Source: Aurelia coerulea
Taxonomy: Eukaryota; Cnidaria; Scyphozoa; Semaeostomeae; Ulmaridae
NCBI GenBank assembly: GCA_039566865.1
Contig: CM076943.1
Location: 41,424,663 to 41,488,662 of the forward strand
Length of the DNA stretch: 64,000 bases
Direction of reading: 5' to 3'
The notes under the pieces were generated by a model. That model searched no databases, was not told the DNA's origin, and worked only from the letters and a program-made list of their open reading frames with translations. How positions within the stretch are numbered: position 1 is the first letter of the stretch; each line of letters begins with the position of its first letter. Positions 40,216-52,703 of this stretch are shown piece after piece. The position numbers and the translations under genes were made by a program.

Positions 40216-40818
40216 CAACAAGGACAGATTTTGTAAGACAAAAGCATGCGATGCTTTTGTTGACATGTGAATTCAAAGCGACTGGCGGTTGCAGACAAAG
40301 GAAATCCTCTCAACCATTAATTCAAAACAAACAAAGCCGCAAAAGTTTCTCTGAAACCAAGGTAGCTAGCTCGCTCGTTGTGCATTCCAGAAATTGTTTT
40401 TAAGAGCAAATATGAGCATATATCGAAAGAAGAAGGATATATCTACACATCTACCATGGGCATTTTATTTCTTTGGTTCAAAAGCCGAGCAGTAAGTGTT
40501 TTCATTGCACCCAAAAAAAGAGGAGAATTGAATTGCCTCCCATATCCCAAGCGGCTTTTGAACCAAACAAATTAAATGATCAAGGCAGATGTGTAGATAT
40601 ATCCTTCTTCTTTTGATATATGCTTTGCTCTTTAAAACAATTTCTGGAATGCACAACGAGCGAGCTAGCAACCTGAGTTTCAGAGATACTTTTGCGGCTT
40701 TGCTTGTTTTGAATTACTGGTTGAGAGAATTTCCTTTGTCTGCGATCGCTAATCGCTTTGAATTGCAGTGTCAATCAAAACCAACTCGTGCTATTGTCTT
40801 ACAAAATCTGTCCTTGTT
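40216..40818. mobile_element. Foldback element with 8-bp TSD CTTTGCGT
   Basis: CTTTGCGT at 40208-40215 and 40819-40826. Ends CAACAAGGACAGATTTTGT and ACAAAATCTGTCCTTGTT are inverted. Arms of about 250 bp contain AATTCAAAGCGA, AAACAAACAAAGCCGC and GCATTCCAGAAATTG. The 8-bp duplication points to a hAT source for this foldback family. No transposase. Confidence 0.87.
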
Positions 40819-41688
40819 CTTTGCGTGGATAAGAAGGCTCAAAATCAAACCATAACACAATTTAAGACACCAAAAAAAAAGAAACTAATTAAAAATTTTT
40901 TACTACTAGAACATCAAAATTTTCATGCAAAATTAAGAAAATTTGAGTACTAAGTGCTGATCCAAGTTTCTCATAAAAAAGTGTAATCACTTTGGAAAAG
41001 AGACTCATAAAAAATGCAAACATTTCATGTTGAAGGTATGAAGTTGCGGTTTTTAGCGCCAAACGCTGGGATCGCAGATGTAGAATAGGCCCAGATTGCA
41101 CTCCTTGATTTTGGCGTGGGGACTCATTCTGAAGTAAACTCTGGTGCATTTGAACGTTGCGGATTCTGGTAAATTGTATAAACAAACTGCCACGGGGGGT
41201 GCTTTTACAGTGTCATGGCGCGGGTGCGGCTGGACGCAGTCAAAGTGGGGCGGGGAAGATGTTCCCCACGCGCTACAAAGAATGCAAACTGGGAATAGGC
41301 CTAATTGAGTCCACAACCCCTTTTCATGATGCTCAGGTGGTGGGGCTCTACCATCAGCCCTGTCCACCTGACTGTTCTGGCTGCAAAGTCAGTGGATTAC
41401 ACCACTGTGCCACAACACATTCAAACTTTGTTTGTTGATTTTTTTATACAAGAAACTGCCCATAAGAAACTCAACTCTCTCGGATTGCCAAAAAAATTAA
41501 GAAACTTTATTATTATTAGACATTACTAAAGTACTTCCCGAGTAATATGATACATGAAACAACTGAAGTAGTTGACAAGGCTTTCCTTTACAATAGAAAT
41601 AGTTTCTTAGGCTATATTTTCCCAGCACTGGAGTTTCTTAGTGTTTTAGGAATCCAAGAGAATAGAGTTTCTTTTGGGCAGTTTCTTC

Positions 41689-42045
41689 CGGGGGGGGGGG
41701 GGGGTACTTCATTGTTAAGTTGTACTGGATGTGCCGCTCATATGGGTGGGTTTTTCCATATGAAATTCTCTACTTATGGGTCTGTTTTTAACCAAAATTC
41801 TGGTAGATGGGTACTTCTTTGAGAATTTTCTTATCAATGGGCCCCATAATGATAATTCACACAAAAAACTGAAATTTTCCTTTGTTTCAAATCGACAAAT
41901 TCATACACATGGGTCAAAGATTTCCTGATATCTATGCAAATGGGCTCAACATTTTTGAATATTCCATCATACGAATGGGTCCTTTTCTCAAAGTCCAGAT
42001 TCAGGTTGAATCATGTTCACAATCAAGTACCCCCCCCTCCCCCGG
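41689..42045. mobile_element. G-tract-bounded MITE, family alpha copy 2
   Basis: Parallels 17398-17756 along its length: GGGGTACTTCATTGTTAAG, TTGTACTGGATGTGCCGC, GAGAATTTTCTTATCAATGG, and a closing CAAGTACCCCCCCTCCCC. The word TATGGGT(C/G) recurs. Its left flank is the 'AAGAAACT' repeat. The target duplication was not resolved. Confidence 0.82.
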
Positions 42046-42479
42046 ATAAAAACATATCAACACGTGGGGGCATAGGTTTTCACCAGGGAGGGAGTAATTG
42101 CGTGCGTAGACGTTTTCTTAGTCCTATTTATAGATTGCCTCTACTTTATGAACTTTTTGACCACCTCTTGCTAAAATCCTTGAACATCCCTATCAATGAA
42201 AATCATACCCAATCCCCGTCCCCCGCCCTCCCCCCTTTCGGTTTGGCTTGGCATGTGGCGCAGAACACACTCGGCATACCATATCAAATTACCGAACTTT
42301 TCGACGCTGGCTTTGCAGAAGTCATTCTAGCAGAGAGGTTGGCGACAAGATTGCTTCGGCATTTACCAATCTTTGAATGAGAATAAGGCCCATTCCATTT
42401 GAGAGAGCAACAACCGGGCGATTTGATTTTCCCGTTTCTGTGATGTCAGGTTTCCAGTTTCTTTTCAGGGCGGCATTTC

Positions 42480-42583
42480 ATTAGCCTGCGTGCAGTCTTT
42501 CTTTTATAAAATTGAAAGCGATTGAAAGAACCAGAAAGACGTTCTTTCAATTTTACACAAAAGAAAGACTGCATTCAGGCTAG
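42480..42583. repeat. Mini-hairpin with TTAGCCTG ends
   Basis: TTAGCCTGCGTGCAGTCTTTC pairs with GAAAGACTGCATTCAGGCTA; AAAATTGAAAG and CTTTCAATTTT extend the arms. About 104 bp in total. Confidence 0.75.
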
Positions 42584-43972
42584 TTGGATGATGATGATAT
42601 TTATTTACAAATCAGCTAAAATAAAACTAAATACTTACTGATTTGTACGCTCAAGAAAAAGCAATGTTTATCTAGTCTAGGGCGCTAACTAAGAGAATAA
42701 CACAAAGCAGGCCCCTTTCAATCACTTACCTCCCTCTTTTATTGATCAAGTTGTGAATGAACTTTTCATCAATGAGTGAACGTCGTCTGTTCTTCAGTCT
42801 GTTTTGGTGAAATTTGAGTATACTTCCTGTAAATACTACCTGCAGATCGTCCTGTTTTGTGACAGCCTAAGCAAAGCAACCGAACCTTTTCTCGATTCAG
42901 CAAATTCCGAGTGAAACAGCGCACAGTTTGATGTAACGTCGTTGTGCAATGTTGTACCAATAAATTTGGCTTCCGCATTCCAAATTCTGCATTCCGCACT
43001 GCGCATGTCCCTACTTTCAATTCCAAAGAATTCTAAAGTCACGTGAAGTGAAGCATGTGCTACAAAGGAATCGAATCATATCGAATCTTGATTGGTTCTC
43101 TTTTACGCTCCTCCGTCCGTAGCGGACACTGCGCGGTCTACCACAAGTTTCCATATTTGTCTATTTGTCTATTTCCTTGTGGTCACTAATTTGGATGTTC
43201 CTTGTATTTTTGTCTCTACACGTGATTTAGGCCCATAACTTTGCTTTAAATTCTGCCGCCGCTTCTACGGAAAACGAAGCGTCAGACTCATCCTCTGTTT
43301 CCCTCGAATCAAGTTTTCATCTTCGTCAAGACCAACAACATCGTAGTAAATATCATCCATGACAAATAAGAAACCGAAAAATCCAATAACCGCTCTAATT
43401 TCAATCTGCTTCGAGCTTCGAAGCTACACGACAACAGTCCGCCATTGATCATTTCTGTCACTTGATACGAAGCGCGCATTGTCCCGCAAACTAGGTTTGT
43501 TTACAAAAATCTGCCACAGCCCCTTTAATTATTCATTTAAATCAAAATCAAAAGTCATTACCCCCAGTTTGCTTAGTTCGTGCACAAAACTATTGGTGCA
43601 TTTGTGTCAAATGAGATGTCATGTGAGATTTACGATGACGCAAAATTACTTATACAGAACCCAACAGAACGTTTCAATTGTTGCTATTCGCGGGCATCTA
43701 ATTTGAGACAAGCAGTCACGAAGATAACCTCTGTGCAGAATGATATGCATGAAGATGGTTTGGTTCAGTGTGATCTCGTGCCTTCCCCCTGTCAATGGCG
43801 CCATTGTTTGCTGAGATTCTGCAACTTTCTGTAGCTGTGTAGGAGGGGGATCCTTCTACCTTCGGTGATGCTGCGAATGCTAGCCTCTGTGCAGGCCGCC
43901 GGTTACATCATCCTCTAAAGTTGACTCATTTGCATAATGAGTACTATCAATAAGGCTAATGATTCGTTCGTT
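42584..43972. other. Gene-free stretch
   Basis: Short frames only, none with motif or splice context. Base composition is a little less AT-rich around 42850-43300. No repeat termini recognised. Confidence 0.45.
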
Positions 43973-44262
43973 CTAGAAAACGATTGTTTTGACATAATTG
44001 AGCTGCTAATGAAGTCAAGAACGTGCCAATTCTGGGTAAATTTGTTGTTGCGTCAGGGTAAACATCTTGGTGATTTATCCATCTTAAGGTGTCAAATCTG
44101 TCTAACATAAAATAAGCCGACGTCAAATGTTCCTATAGGATCGCGGGAAACTTCTGTCTTGTATGCGCTTTATGTGCGCTTTCTTTATTTCAGTGCCAAT
44201 TAGCTGAGATAAAACGTTAATCAATCGCTTTAACGAGCGTGACGGAAGTGGGTTACTTACTT

Positions 44263-44294
<32 letters not shown>

Positions 44295-44347
44295 ACTGAC
44301 TGACATCGAAGCCCCTTCTTAGATTACAAAGTGGACTTTGTAATCAA
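43973..44347. repeat. 375-bp dispersed repeat, copy 1
   Basis: Matches 51798-52147 from CTAGAAAACGATTGTTTTGA to the closing palindrome GATTACAAAGTGGACTTTGT. It includes AGTCAAGAACGTGCCAATTC and GGATCGCGGGAAACTT. Both copies carry (CTTT)n, here preceded by (ACTT)n, at 44251-44293. Confidence 0.88.
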
Positions 44348-44498
44348 TGAGACAAATCAGAGGAAATTTTCTCGCATACCCAAACTTTATTGCAAATGAA
44401 ATTAACTGAGGCCCCGTGACAGTGCAATGGACAAGAAGAAAATTAGATGTTGCTGCGGCCCCGATAATACCCTGGGTTCCAGAGCCTAGCCTTATTAA

Positions 44499-44943
44499 CC
44501 TGGGGGGGGGGGGTACTCCCATTATGGCCTAACAGGGGGGTCCAGTCGGTTTGAGGATCTGACGGAATGGCTACTAAATGGCCCTTTTTATCAAACTCAT
44601 ACTACCAATTGGGGGTATTCCAAGATTCTTGACCAGTTATAAGATTTCAACTCAGTAGGCTCCTCCGCATGGCAATATGGTCGTTGCAGCAATAATTATC
44701 ATTGAATTTTAAAGTTTTCTTGCTTTGTTATCAGTTTCTACAATAGAAAATTTTGAAAAACTGCAGAAAAATTTCGCTACCAGATGCTACCAAATGGCCC
44801 AATTTTAGGTCCACAAACTACCATTTGGGGGTTTCTGTAAAAAGGTACTACCATTTGAGGATATTTTTCAAGATTTTTGCTTTGGCCCTCTTTAACCCTG
44901 ACTGGACCCCCCTGTCAGGTCACAATGGGAGTACCTCCCCGGG
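44499..44943. mobile_element. G-tract-bounded hAT-type MITE, TSD CTTATTAA
   Basis: CTTATTAA at 44491-44498 and 44944-44951. The terminal inverted repeats run about 45 bp: CCTGGG...GTACTCCCATTATGG, and, reversed, CCCGGGGAGGTACTCCCATT. They share a G6 block and TCCAGTC. Inside, words such as CTACCAAATGGCCC and ACCATTTGGGGG repeat. Confidence 0.9.
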
Positions 44944-45415
44944 CTTATTAAAAAGTTGGCAACTTTTGAATAAGGCTAGGCTCTGGTACCCAGAGTACCC
45001 CGATAAATACAGACTATCGGTATTTAAGTCTATTTGTCTTGTCGCAAGAAAGTGATGAACTGCATTTATTCTTTTATTCTTATACCGTAAGAAACTAAGA
45101 ATTTGAGCCAGTACTCATTTATTGTAATTTTATCACTTGTTGGGTTGTTAGTGGTCGATAGGTCTTACCTTGGTTTACAGAAACAGAAAGGTGACCACTC
45201 TTGCTGTTCAGATTAACCACATGTTAGATATTCAACTGTGTTTACAATTCGACATTTATTCTTGTGACAGAGTCGTCGTCGAGAAGGTATGTTGTTTTCA
45301 TCTAAATATCTGACTTATATTTTTTAGTATCTGACAAATAGTTTTACACTCAGACTATCTGAGTAAAACTATTTGTCTTGTTGCAAGAAAGTGGTGCTGT
45401 GTTCAACGAATAGGC

Positions 45416-45819
45416 CACGGGGGGGGGGGGGGGGGGGTTCTTCCATAGTAAAGGTACCTGGGGATGTGCCGCGAGCAAGGGTATACTTTTTCGGACTTCT
45501 AGTCTAGCCAAGGGTATACTTTTTTGCAATTTTGGCCAGCAACGGTCTAGCCAAGGGTATCATTTTTGACAATATAGGTCTAGCGAACGGTCATGACATC
45601 ATATTTGGCACAAATTTTGCAATATTGGTCGAGAAAATGGTCAAAATTGGTCTAGCCAAGGGTACCATTTTCGTAAAAACTGGTTCAAACAATGGTCAAA
45701 TTGGTCTAGCTAAGGGTACTATTTTCGTAAAAATTGGTCTAGTCAACGGTACCCTTTTGAAGAAGCTCGCGGCAGACCCCTACCCAAAATTTGGCCGAGA
45801 ACCCCCCCCCCCCCCCGTG
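45416..45819. mobile_element. G-tract-bounded hAT-type MITE, family beta copy 2
   Basis: GAATAGGC at 45408-45415 and 45820-45827, exact 8 bp. Ends CACGGGG... and ...CCCCGTG. The interior is a close copy of 26312-26713 (TAAAGGTACCTGGGGATGTG; TTGGTCTAGC words). Confidence 0.93.
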
Positions 45820-45827
45820 GAATAGGC

Positions 45828-48800
45828 TAAACTGCACTTGTTATTCTTATTATATTTATGTACTTAGTGTCAAGAAAAACAAAAACTTTTCAGTGAAATA
45901 TTTCGATCTATGTAGACCTTCTTCAGTCAGAATGTTAATAGATCATAAGAGTGTACCATAACGATAAAGGAAAGAATTATAAATTCGATTTAAGAGTTCT
46001 TCAAATGTCCGTGGAATTTCTGATTCTGATAATGCGGCGTTGAATGCTAATTACGAATAGAATAAGTCATAAGAACATAAAACTCGAAATAAGGAATACA
46101 TACATAAGAAATATTTGTGCACTTATTATTTCAAAAACTATGAATTTGACCCAATACTCATCATCATATAACATCAAAAAGTACTACCTAATACAGGCGT
46201 GGCAGCAATATTTTTAAACCAAACAAATACAATAACGATAACGCTTCAACTAAAGGTATGTATGTATGTATGTATCATTTGCCACGTTATTTAAAAATAT
46301 TTGCAAGCTTATAATATAAAAATAGATACAATACAATGTATAAGGTTACAAACGTAAAGGAAAAGCACCCCTAATTACAGTGGCAGGGATGGCATCAAAA
46401 GGTGAAGATGGCCTTAATTCCATAATGGTCCCCTGAGGGGTGCTGGAACAACGAAAAAACACGAAAAAGGAAAAAAAGTAGCTGTTTTCCGTGTAAAACA
46501 TGGATTGTAAGATCATACCATAATCGGGAGAGATAATGACGAGTCTTAATAGAAGACATAAATGTAACTTCCATATTTTGGAAAAAATTCTCTTTGATCT
46601 TATATTTGAACGCGTTGATATTGTTTGTTGATTTCATCTCAGATGCAAGACTATTCCATGTGATGAACTTAAAAGAGGGGTGATGGACTAAAAGAGAGAT
46701 GGACTAAAAAAATCAAATAAAAACTACGGTGAAATGTAAAATAACAACAAGAGTTATTGAAAGTTCCTTGAAACTATCAGATTCTCAGAGTTTCCAGGGG
46801 CATGCAAGTACTGTAAAATATTTGATCCCATGTCTGTCCAAAGGAATTGGAAAAAATTACCGGATCACAAAGTATAACTTTCTTGCCCAAAATGATCAGT
46901 TTTTTGGACAAAGGTGACATTTGAAAATCAGTTTTCCTTTTTCATCAATCTGTCACAAAAATATCGATTTCTAGCCATCTACCTCATCAAAATCGTACAG
47001 TTTACCTATAAGCTGGTTCTATCTTTGTCTGCAAAATCTAAGCACAAAAGACCAGTATCTCAAATTTTCACATAGGCGGTTCCACCTTTGTCAGCAAACG
47101 AGAAAAAGACCAGAAACTCCAATTTTTCACCAACGCAGTTCTACCTTTGTCCGGCAAATTTCCGAAAAAAAGACCAGGATTTCAAATTTTTCATGAAGAG
47201 AGCTACCTGTTCTGGGACACTGCTGCTCTAACGACATATAATTACGACGATAATTATGCCTGCAGGATAAACTCTGTATTTGCTACGCACGATACTGTAT
47301 TGAACTTTAGCTAGCAAGACAACCGATTTTGGGACACTAGTACTTTCAGGGCTAGCACTTGCTTTCGAAAAAAGGTATTGGTCGCAATTACCCGGTTTTT
47401 GGGACAAACATTGTCAGTGACAAATCATGTTAACAGCGGAAATTTTAAAATCAAAAGCGACCTGTTTTTGGTACAAAGGTAGGATCATCATTCCCAATAA
47501 GATATGCCTGTCTTTGAGTTTCCTACCAGTTTATACCCGTTCCATCACGAAAATTTCAAAACAGAGTTTTGTTTAACGCATTCCAAAATGCTTGGACACT
47601 ACTCAAGTAGCTTTCAAGTACACTCATTTTTTTTATAAGAAACTAAGGTCTGAGGCTGGTAGTTAGTTTCTTAAATCTAAATTTTCCAGGAGTCTGGAAC
47701 ACAGGCAAAACGTGAAACAATGGAGCAAATAGTTCCAAAGTACAGCCATTCTGTGGCTACCCTAAGAACCAGTTTTGAAGGTGTGTCATGTATTACGTTT
47801 TGATGCTGACCATATTCTGCAACATGACTACTGTCTTTGTCACATTTTTGTCTCAGGTCACATCGTTACCTGTCAGTTTTCATGCTCACATTTCATAGTC
47901 AAGCTAACACTTTTGACTGTGAAAAACGTCAGAATTGCAATTGCGTCCTGGGTTCCATTCGGGGTTTCATTTCACGTTTTCTGATGAGAAACTTGACCAA
48001 GATGGTTGAAAAAACAGGGCATCTTTGATCTTTTAACATGCAAATATTTAGGGAAATTTGGCAGCCCATTCATTGCGAGGTGTAAGTGGCCGAGTGGAAA
48101 CAGTGAGGTAAAACTCCAAATGGGTGACCTTTCGAAGGCCTGACCTCGCAACTCATGTTGCCGTCCTTCAGGTGATCGGCGTGGATCCTGGCCTGGTTTA
48201 CTGGTTTACTGGTTTACAAAGATCAGTTAGATTTTTCGAGAACACTTTGAATACCATACTTTCTCTGAACTGCTATCATACAGAGGGAGGGGCATATTAT
48301 GATTTTCCGGGTTTTAATTTTCAAAGATCAACAACATCTTCTGCCAAAAATCTCAGTGGCCCCTGTGAAAATTTTGCCGGAAAATTCGTCAGTTTTCAAT
48401 TCTTGTCGGAAAAATTGAAAATTGAATTAATCCATTTTCCTTCCATGGTTTCTTTATGGAAATCGAAATATACACATAAAGTAGCACTTTTTGATGAAAA
48501 AAACTTAGTTTTAACTGAAAAAGTAGGTTTTCGGCAACCAAACTAGGTCCTTCGTTTGTCTTTCTGCAAAAAACTACTTTTTCGACCGAAAGAGTGCGTT
48601 TTCTATTGGAAAAATAGACACATTAGGCGCAAAAAGTTTCAGACAAATAAATTTCAGACAAAATATTTTCGGTCAAAGATTCTTGGACTTTTCTCCCGAA
48701 AATTCGGTCGCTTTACATACATTTTGGTGACTAAAAATTATAAATTTACAATTTATCTGCACGATTCATACCTTAAAAATGTCATGCATTTATAGTTTGT

Positions 48801-49520
48801 GCATGAAGCTTTCAATGGGTTCCTCGTTTGAATTTCCAGAAGTGATTATTGTTGAGGACGATGGAAATGATTACTATGGTGGGAATTATTTTTAGTTTCA
48901 GTAAACGCATGCTTATAGAAATGAAAATTTATAGCTATAGTTACAAAGCTACCGCGTTTTATCTATAATTTGAAAACTATTTTTAAATCATTTAGAGGTC
49001 CTATTTTCAAAATTTCCTACAAAACCAAATAGCAATTTCTTCAAATTAGGGGCGTTTTCCAACGAAATTAGGGGCGTGGCCACACAACATTTTCCCGGGG
49101 GCAAGTCCCCGGACCCCCCAGTTTTCCTCCCTCCGTTTGCATCTGGCTTCAGCCTCACCTCCAACACGAATCGCGTCTCAACAAAAGCCTGACCTCCAAT
49201 AAGAATCGCGTCTCAACGGGCTGCTCTGTCCTTGTTGAAAAATTCTTCGCTATGTTATGGAACCCTTATATGACGACAGTTTTGAGACGTTTGCTACTTT
49301 TTATACGTTATGTTCCCGCTTTAATTTGTTTTCGGTAAAAGGTCTCTTTGTCGGAAAATTATAACCTTCAGCCCCCCACCCCAAAAAATTATGCTCCCAC
49401 GACGCCACTGAAAAAACTTCCTTGTCTGAAATTCAAACAAGTGAAAGAGGCTGCGTTGTCGTCAAACAGTAAACAAATCCGTATGCTCGCACGTGTCGGG
49501 GATTGTCCACTGTTCATTCA
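45828..49520. other. Gene-free stretch with a 60-bp degenerate tandem repeat
   Basis: At 47010-47215 three units of about 60 bp repeat (GGTTC(T/C)A(T/C)CTTTGTC..., AAAGACCAG..., CAAATTTTTCA). (TATG)5 lies at 46256-46275. At 48620-48880 a diverged copy of the TTTCGGAC region is seen. The frames at 48124-48795 show no motif. Confidence 0.5.
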
Positions 49521-49823
49521 TCCATTGCTCTTTGCAGTTTGTTTGGTGGCTTCACCCAAGCCACCAAAAAGCGACCGTTAAAAATCCACTTATATCCGAG
49601 CAATCGTAGAAGATATGAATGTTTGCTTTGTTCCTTAGTGAAGTACAATGATTAATGCCCAAACAGCAACTTTCATTTTGAAAAAAAATCGAAAATCCTG
49701 TGTGATATCACCTTTCAAAAAACTGCAAAAATCATCGTTTTGTTTACATTTCGACGACGGAGCCCCTTTAAAATATTCATCATGACGTCCTTTTGAAATA
49801 CAATCGTTGACATATCTTTGCAG

Positions 49824-49945
49824 TTCTGGAAAAATGGACTGGAACTACCAGCGAATCTTGGTTTTTGTTTGCAGCCTATTGGCTAGCTTCAATTGCATAG
49901 AAATTGACATGGACTCTAGACCTGAAATACAACCAGAAGAAGAAG
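49824..49945 (+). CDS. Possible signal-peptide exon of a secreted or membrane protein
   Basis: A clean acceptor (CATATCTTTGCAG) at 49823, ATG at 49834, and donor GTATATTGC after 49945. The 37 codons read M-D-W-N-Y-Q-R then ILVFVCSLLASFNC and IEIDMDSRPEIQPEEE. A hydrophobic core then an acidic stretch is the profile of a signal peptide plus mature N-terminus. It leaves in phase 1, the usual phase after signal-peptide exons. No following exon was identified, so the family is unknown. Confidence 0.45.
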
Positions 49946-51790
49946 GTATATTGCTACATTGTTACCCATTTGATCATTCTTACCTTCCCCCTTTGTCTGC
50001 ACGTGTTTTTTGTGAGAAACTTGAATACTTAACGTTTCTTACTTCAACATGAAAGTTTTCCACTATCATTCTAGCACTAAAATGTTCTTGATTTGTCTGT
50101 TATTATGTAGTTTCTAACTAACACTGCTGCAGATCTGTTTCTTGACACGTAAAACATCTAAGGGGAAGAAAATGTGTGCTATTATGATTAATAAACAAAA
50201 CAGTTAATGATACTCAGGAGTAAGGGTTTAACGACATATTGCCTATTACTTCTCGGATATGTCCTAGTACTAGAGTCTCTACCCTGGATACCAGAGGCAA
50301 AAAAAATAAAGCAATAGAAAAACTAGATAAAGGTGGAGGATACAAGTTACAGGTTACAAATATATAGGTTCTTTTCCTTTTCCTTTTCCTTTTACCAATT
50401 CCCAGCTCTGGTACACAGGGTATAGAGTTCCTTGACATTTTTGCCAAACTTTGTGCAAGTTTCTTATAAACCAGTAGTTTTGTTTGGAAGAAACGTGCGT
50501 TTTATTATGTTCGTTTGCCATCCCAACCCAGCGATAGCTAGGTTTTAACTGCCTTAACCCTATCTGACCTGGGGGGGGGCCCTAGTACATTTTTATTTAC
50601 ACCGTTTTCCACACATGCAGCAGGCCTCTGATACTTCGTACGTTTAACTTTGTATCATAGAGCAATAAAATTGCAACAATTTGGACATTCTATTTTTAGC
50701 CTTGTTTCCACGGTTACCAATTTTTCATACTGCACTCTGTGAAAAACATACTTTGTATCTCTTTTAATCATGTTTAATTGGTCCAATTAAGTCTAAATTA
50801 AGAATTTATATATATTTTGATCTATATCTTTCATTTCTTTATGAAAAATAAAGTTTCATGACCTTTTAGCAACCTTTCATTTATATGACGTCATATGACA
50901 TCATAATGATCATCATGCTCTAGCAACAACAACAACATCGCTAATTGGATTATGATTTCAAATTTTCATTGTTTACATAATGAACTACCTTTGTGCCAAG
51001 TTTGGCTGCCATATCTCTTATGACAACAGAGATAAACAGGGGGGGGGGCGGAATCCGGAATTAATAAATTTCATGCTAATGTACCTCATTCACAATTAAT
51101 CTCAATTCGAGGCGAATGATGCAAATCCCAGCACAGCAAGAAATTTACACCATACCAATTATGATGCAAGTACATGTACAAAACTATTTCATCCGTTGCT
51201 CTGAGCAATGCACGCTTTGGGTTTTAGCTCCAAATCATATCGAGGCAAATGAGTTATTTTAAAAGAACTGACGTCATTGTGAATAGGGTGTCTACATCGA
51301 CGATCTTTTTGCTCCTACTGGGGACTTTGGAAGGCAAACACACATTCATAGGAATTTGTTTGGCAAAATACTGAAATCCAGGAAGGCTATTCTTAGATAG
51401 CAAACGAACAAACGATAAATGCGAAATTGACTTAAATATGAAAAAACTGTTTATATGTTGAAAAAAATTGACAACAGAAAAGAAACGATTAGCCTGTGAA
51501 CAGGCCAAATTGTTATTATTATTGCCTGCCTTTGCACAGGCTAAGAACTGATATAAACGAGTGGGAAGTTGACGTTCGTTCAGGAGAAACAGTAGACTAG
51601 ACTCATTACGGTGAGTCCCTTGTATCCCTGCGGTAAACCCTGCTCGATGAGAGAACAACTCAACTTGCTTTCGTGACCGAAGCGCTAAAAGTGCCATCTA
51701 CACTCACGACATAGTCCTAATTATCACAACAACAACAATGACAACAGCAGCAACATTATTTTTCCTCAAACTGGGACTTGTGTGGACTTT
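49946..51790. other. Gene-free stretch
   Basis: No further exon for the candidate at 49824 was recognised. A small hairpin with TTAGCCTG ends lies at 51487-51540 (CCTGTGAACAGGCC inside). At 51605-51680 is an end of the AGACTTATGAC-like family (GTGAGTCCCTTGTATCCC). (TTTTCC)3 at about 50375. Confidence 0.45.
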
Positions 51791-51797
51791 CATATAA

Positions 51798-52147
51798 CTA
51801 GAAAACGATTGTTTTAACATAATTAAGCTGCTAATGAAGTCAAGAACGTGCCAATTCTGAGTGAATTTGTTGTTGTGCCAGGGTAAACATCATGGTGATT
51901 TATCCATCTTACGGTGTCAAATCTGTCTAACATGAAATAAGCCGACGTCAATTGTTGCTATAGGATCGCGGGAAACTTTTGTCTTGTATGCGCTTTCTTT
52001 ATTTCAGTGCCAATTAGCAGAGATAAAACGCTAATTAATTGTTTTAACGAGCGTGACGGACTTTCTTTCTTTCTTTCTTTCTTTCTGACTTGCTTTCTGA
52101 CTGACCTGGAGCCCCCTCTTAGATTACAAAGTTGGACTTTGTAATCA
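51798..52147. repeat. 375-bp dispersed repeat, copy 2, left arm of an inverted repeat
   Basis: Direct copy of 43973-44347. Its last ~130 bp (52016-52147) reappears inverted at 52704-52832, with 556 bp of unrelated sequence between. The end GATTACAAAGTTGGACTTTG is itself palindromic. Confidence 0.88.
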
Positions 52148-52703
52148 AAAATTATTTTACCTCAGACTGGGACTTGTGGATTTTCATATAAAAACTTGAG
52201 AAGGCCAGGGCACAGATTTATCTATGCGCTCAGAAACGAGGCTGAGGTGTAGTTAAAGCATCCTTCGTCGGTTGGAATTCTCATTGCTGCGGTGAAGCTC
52301 GTGGAAGCTAATTGGCCTTCAAAATGAGGAACTCTTGGTGCAAAGTAAAAGGTCTGTTGACTGGATATTTGTGGCTTTTGTTCATGGCTAACATAACTGA
52401 AAACTTGAATTTTGAGGCGTTATATCATTTGAGGCTTGAGCCGGTGTAGTATGCGTGACGCAAAAGTGTCCTGAATGAACCGCTATGCATCTCAGCATGA
52501 AACGCTGCGCTTCCAAGTTACCTATGTGCTTCAGGTTGAGAAGCCATTGCCTATGGAGCGCTCAGCTTTTCTTACAGTGTTGCTATGGTTTCCATATCCG
52601 GACAAGAAATCGAGGGAAACCAATTTCGTCCTAATTTTCTATGTGAAAGTCCACGAGTCGCAGTTTGAGTGTCCGTCAGTACATGAATGATCTTCCGTTT
52701 TTG

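Noticed and set aside
41340..41425. tRNA-like box A (TGGCACAGTGG) on the minus strand, possible tRNA-derived SINE head
   Set aside because: No box B (GGTTCGANTCC) at the right distance and no cloverleaf could be drawn.
51254..51697. 147-codon minus-strand frame
   Set aside because: Runs through a small hairpin repeat and an AGACTTATGAC-family end; the poly-Asn stretch is from a TTATTATTATT run. Not protein-like overall.
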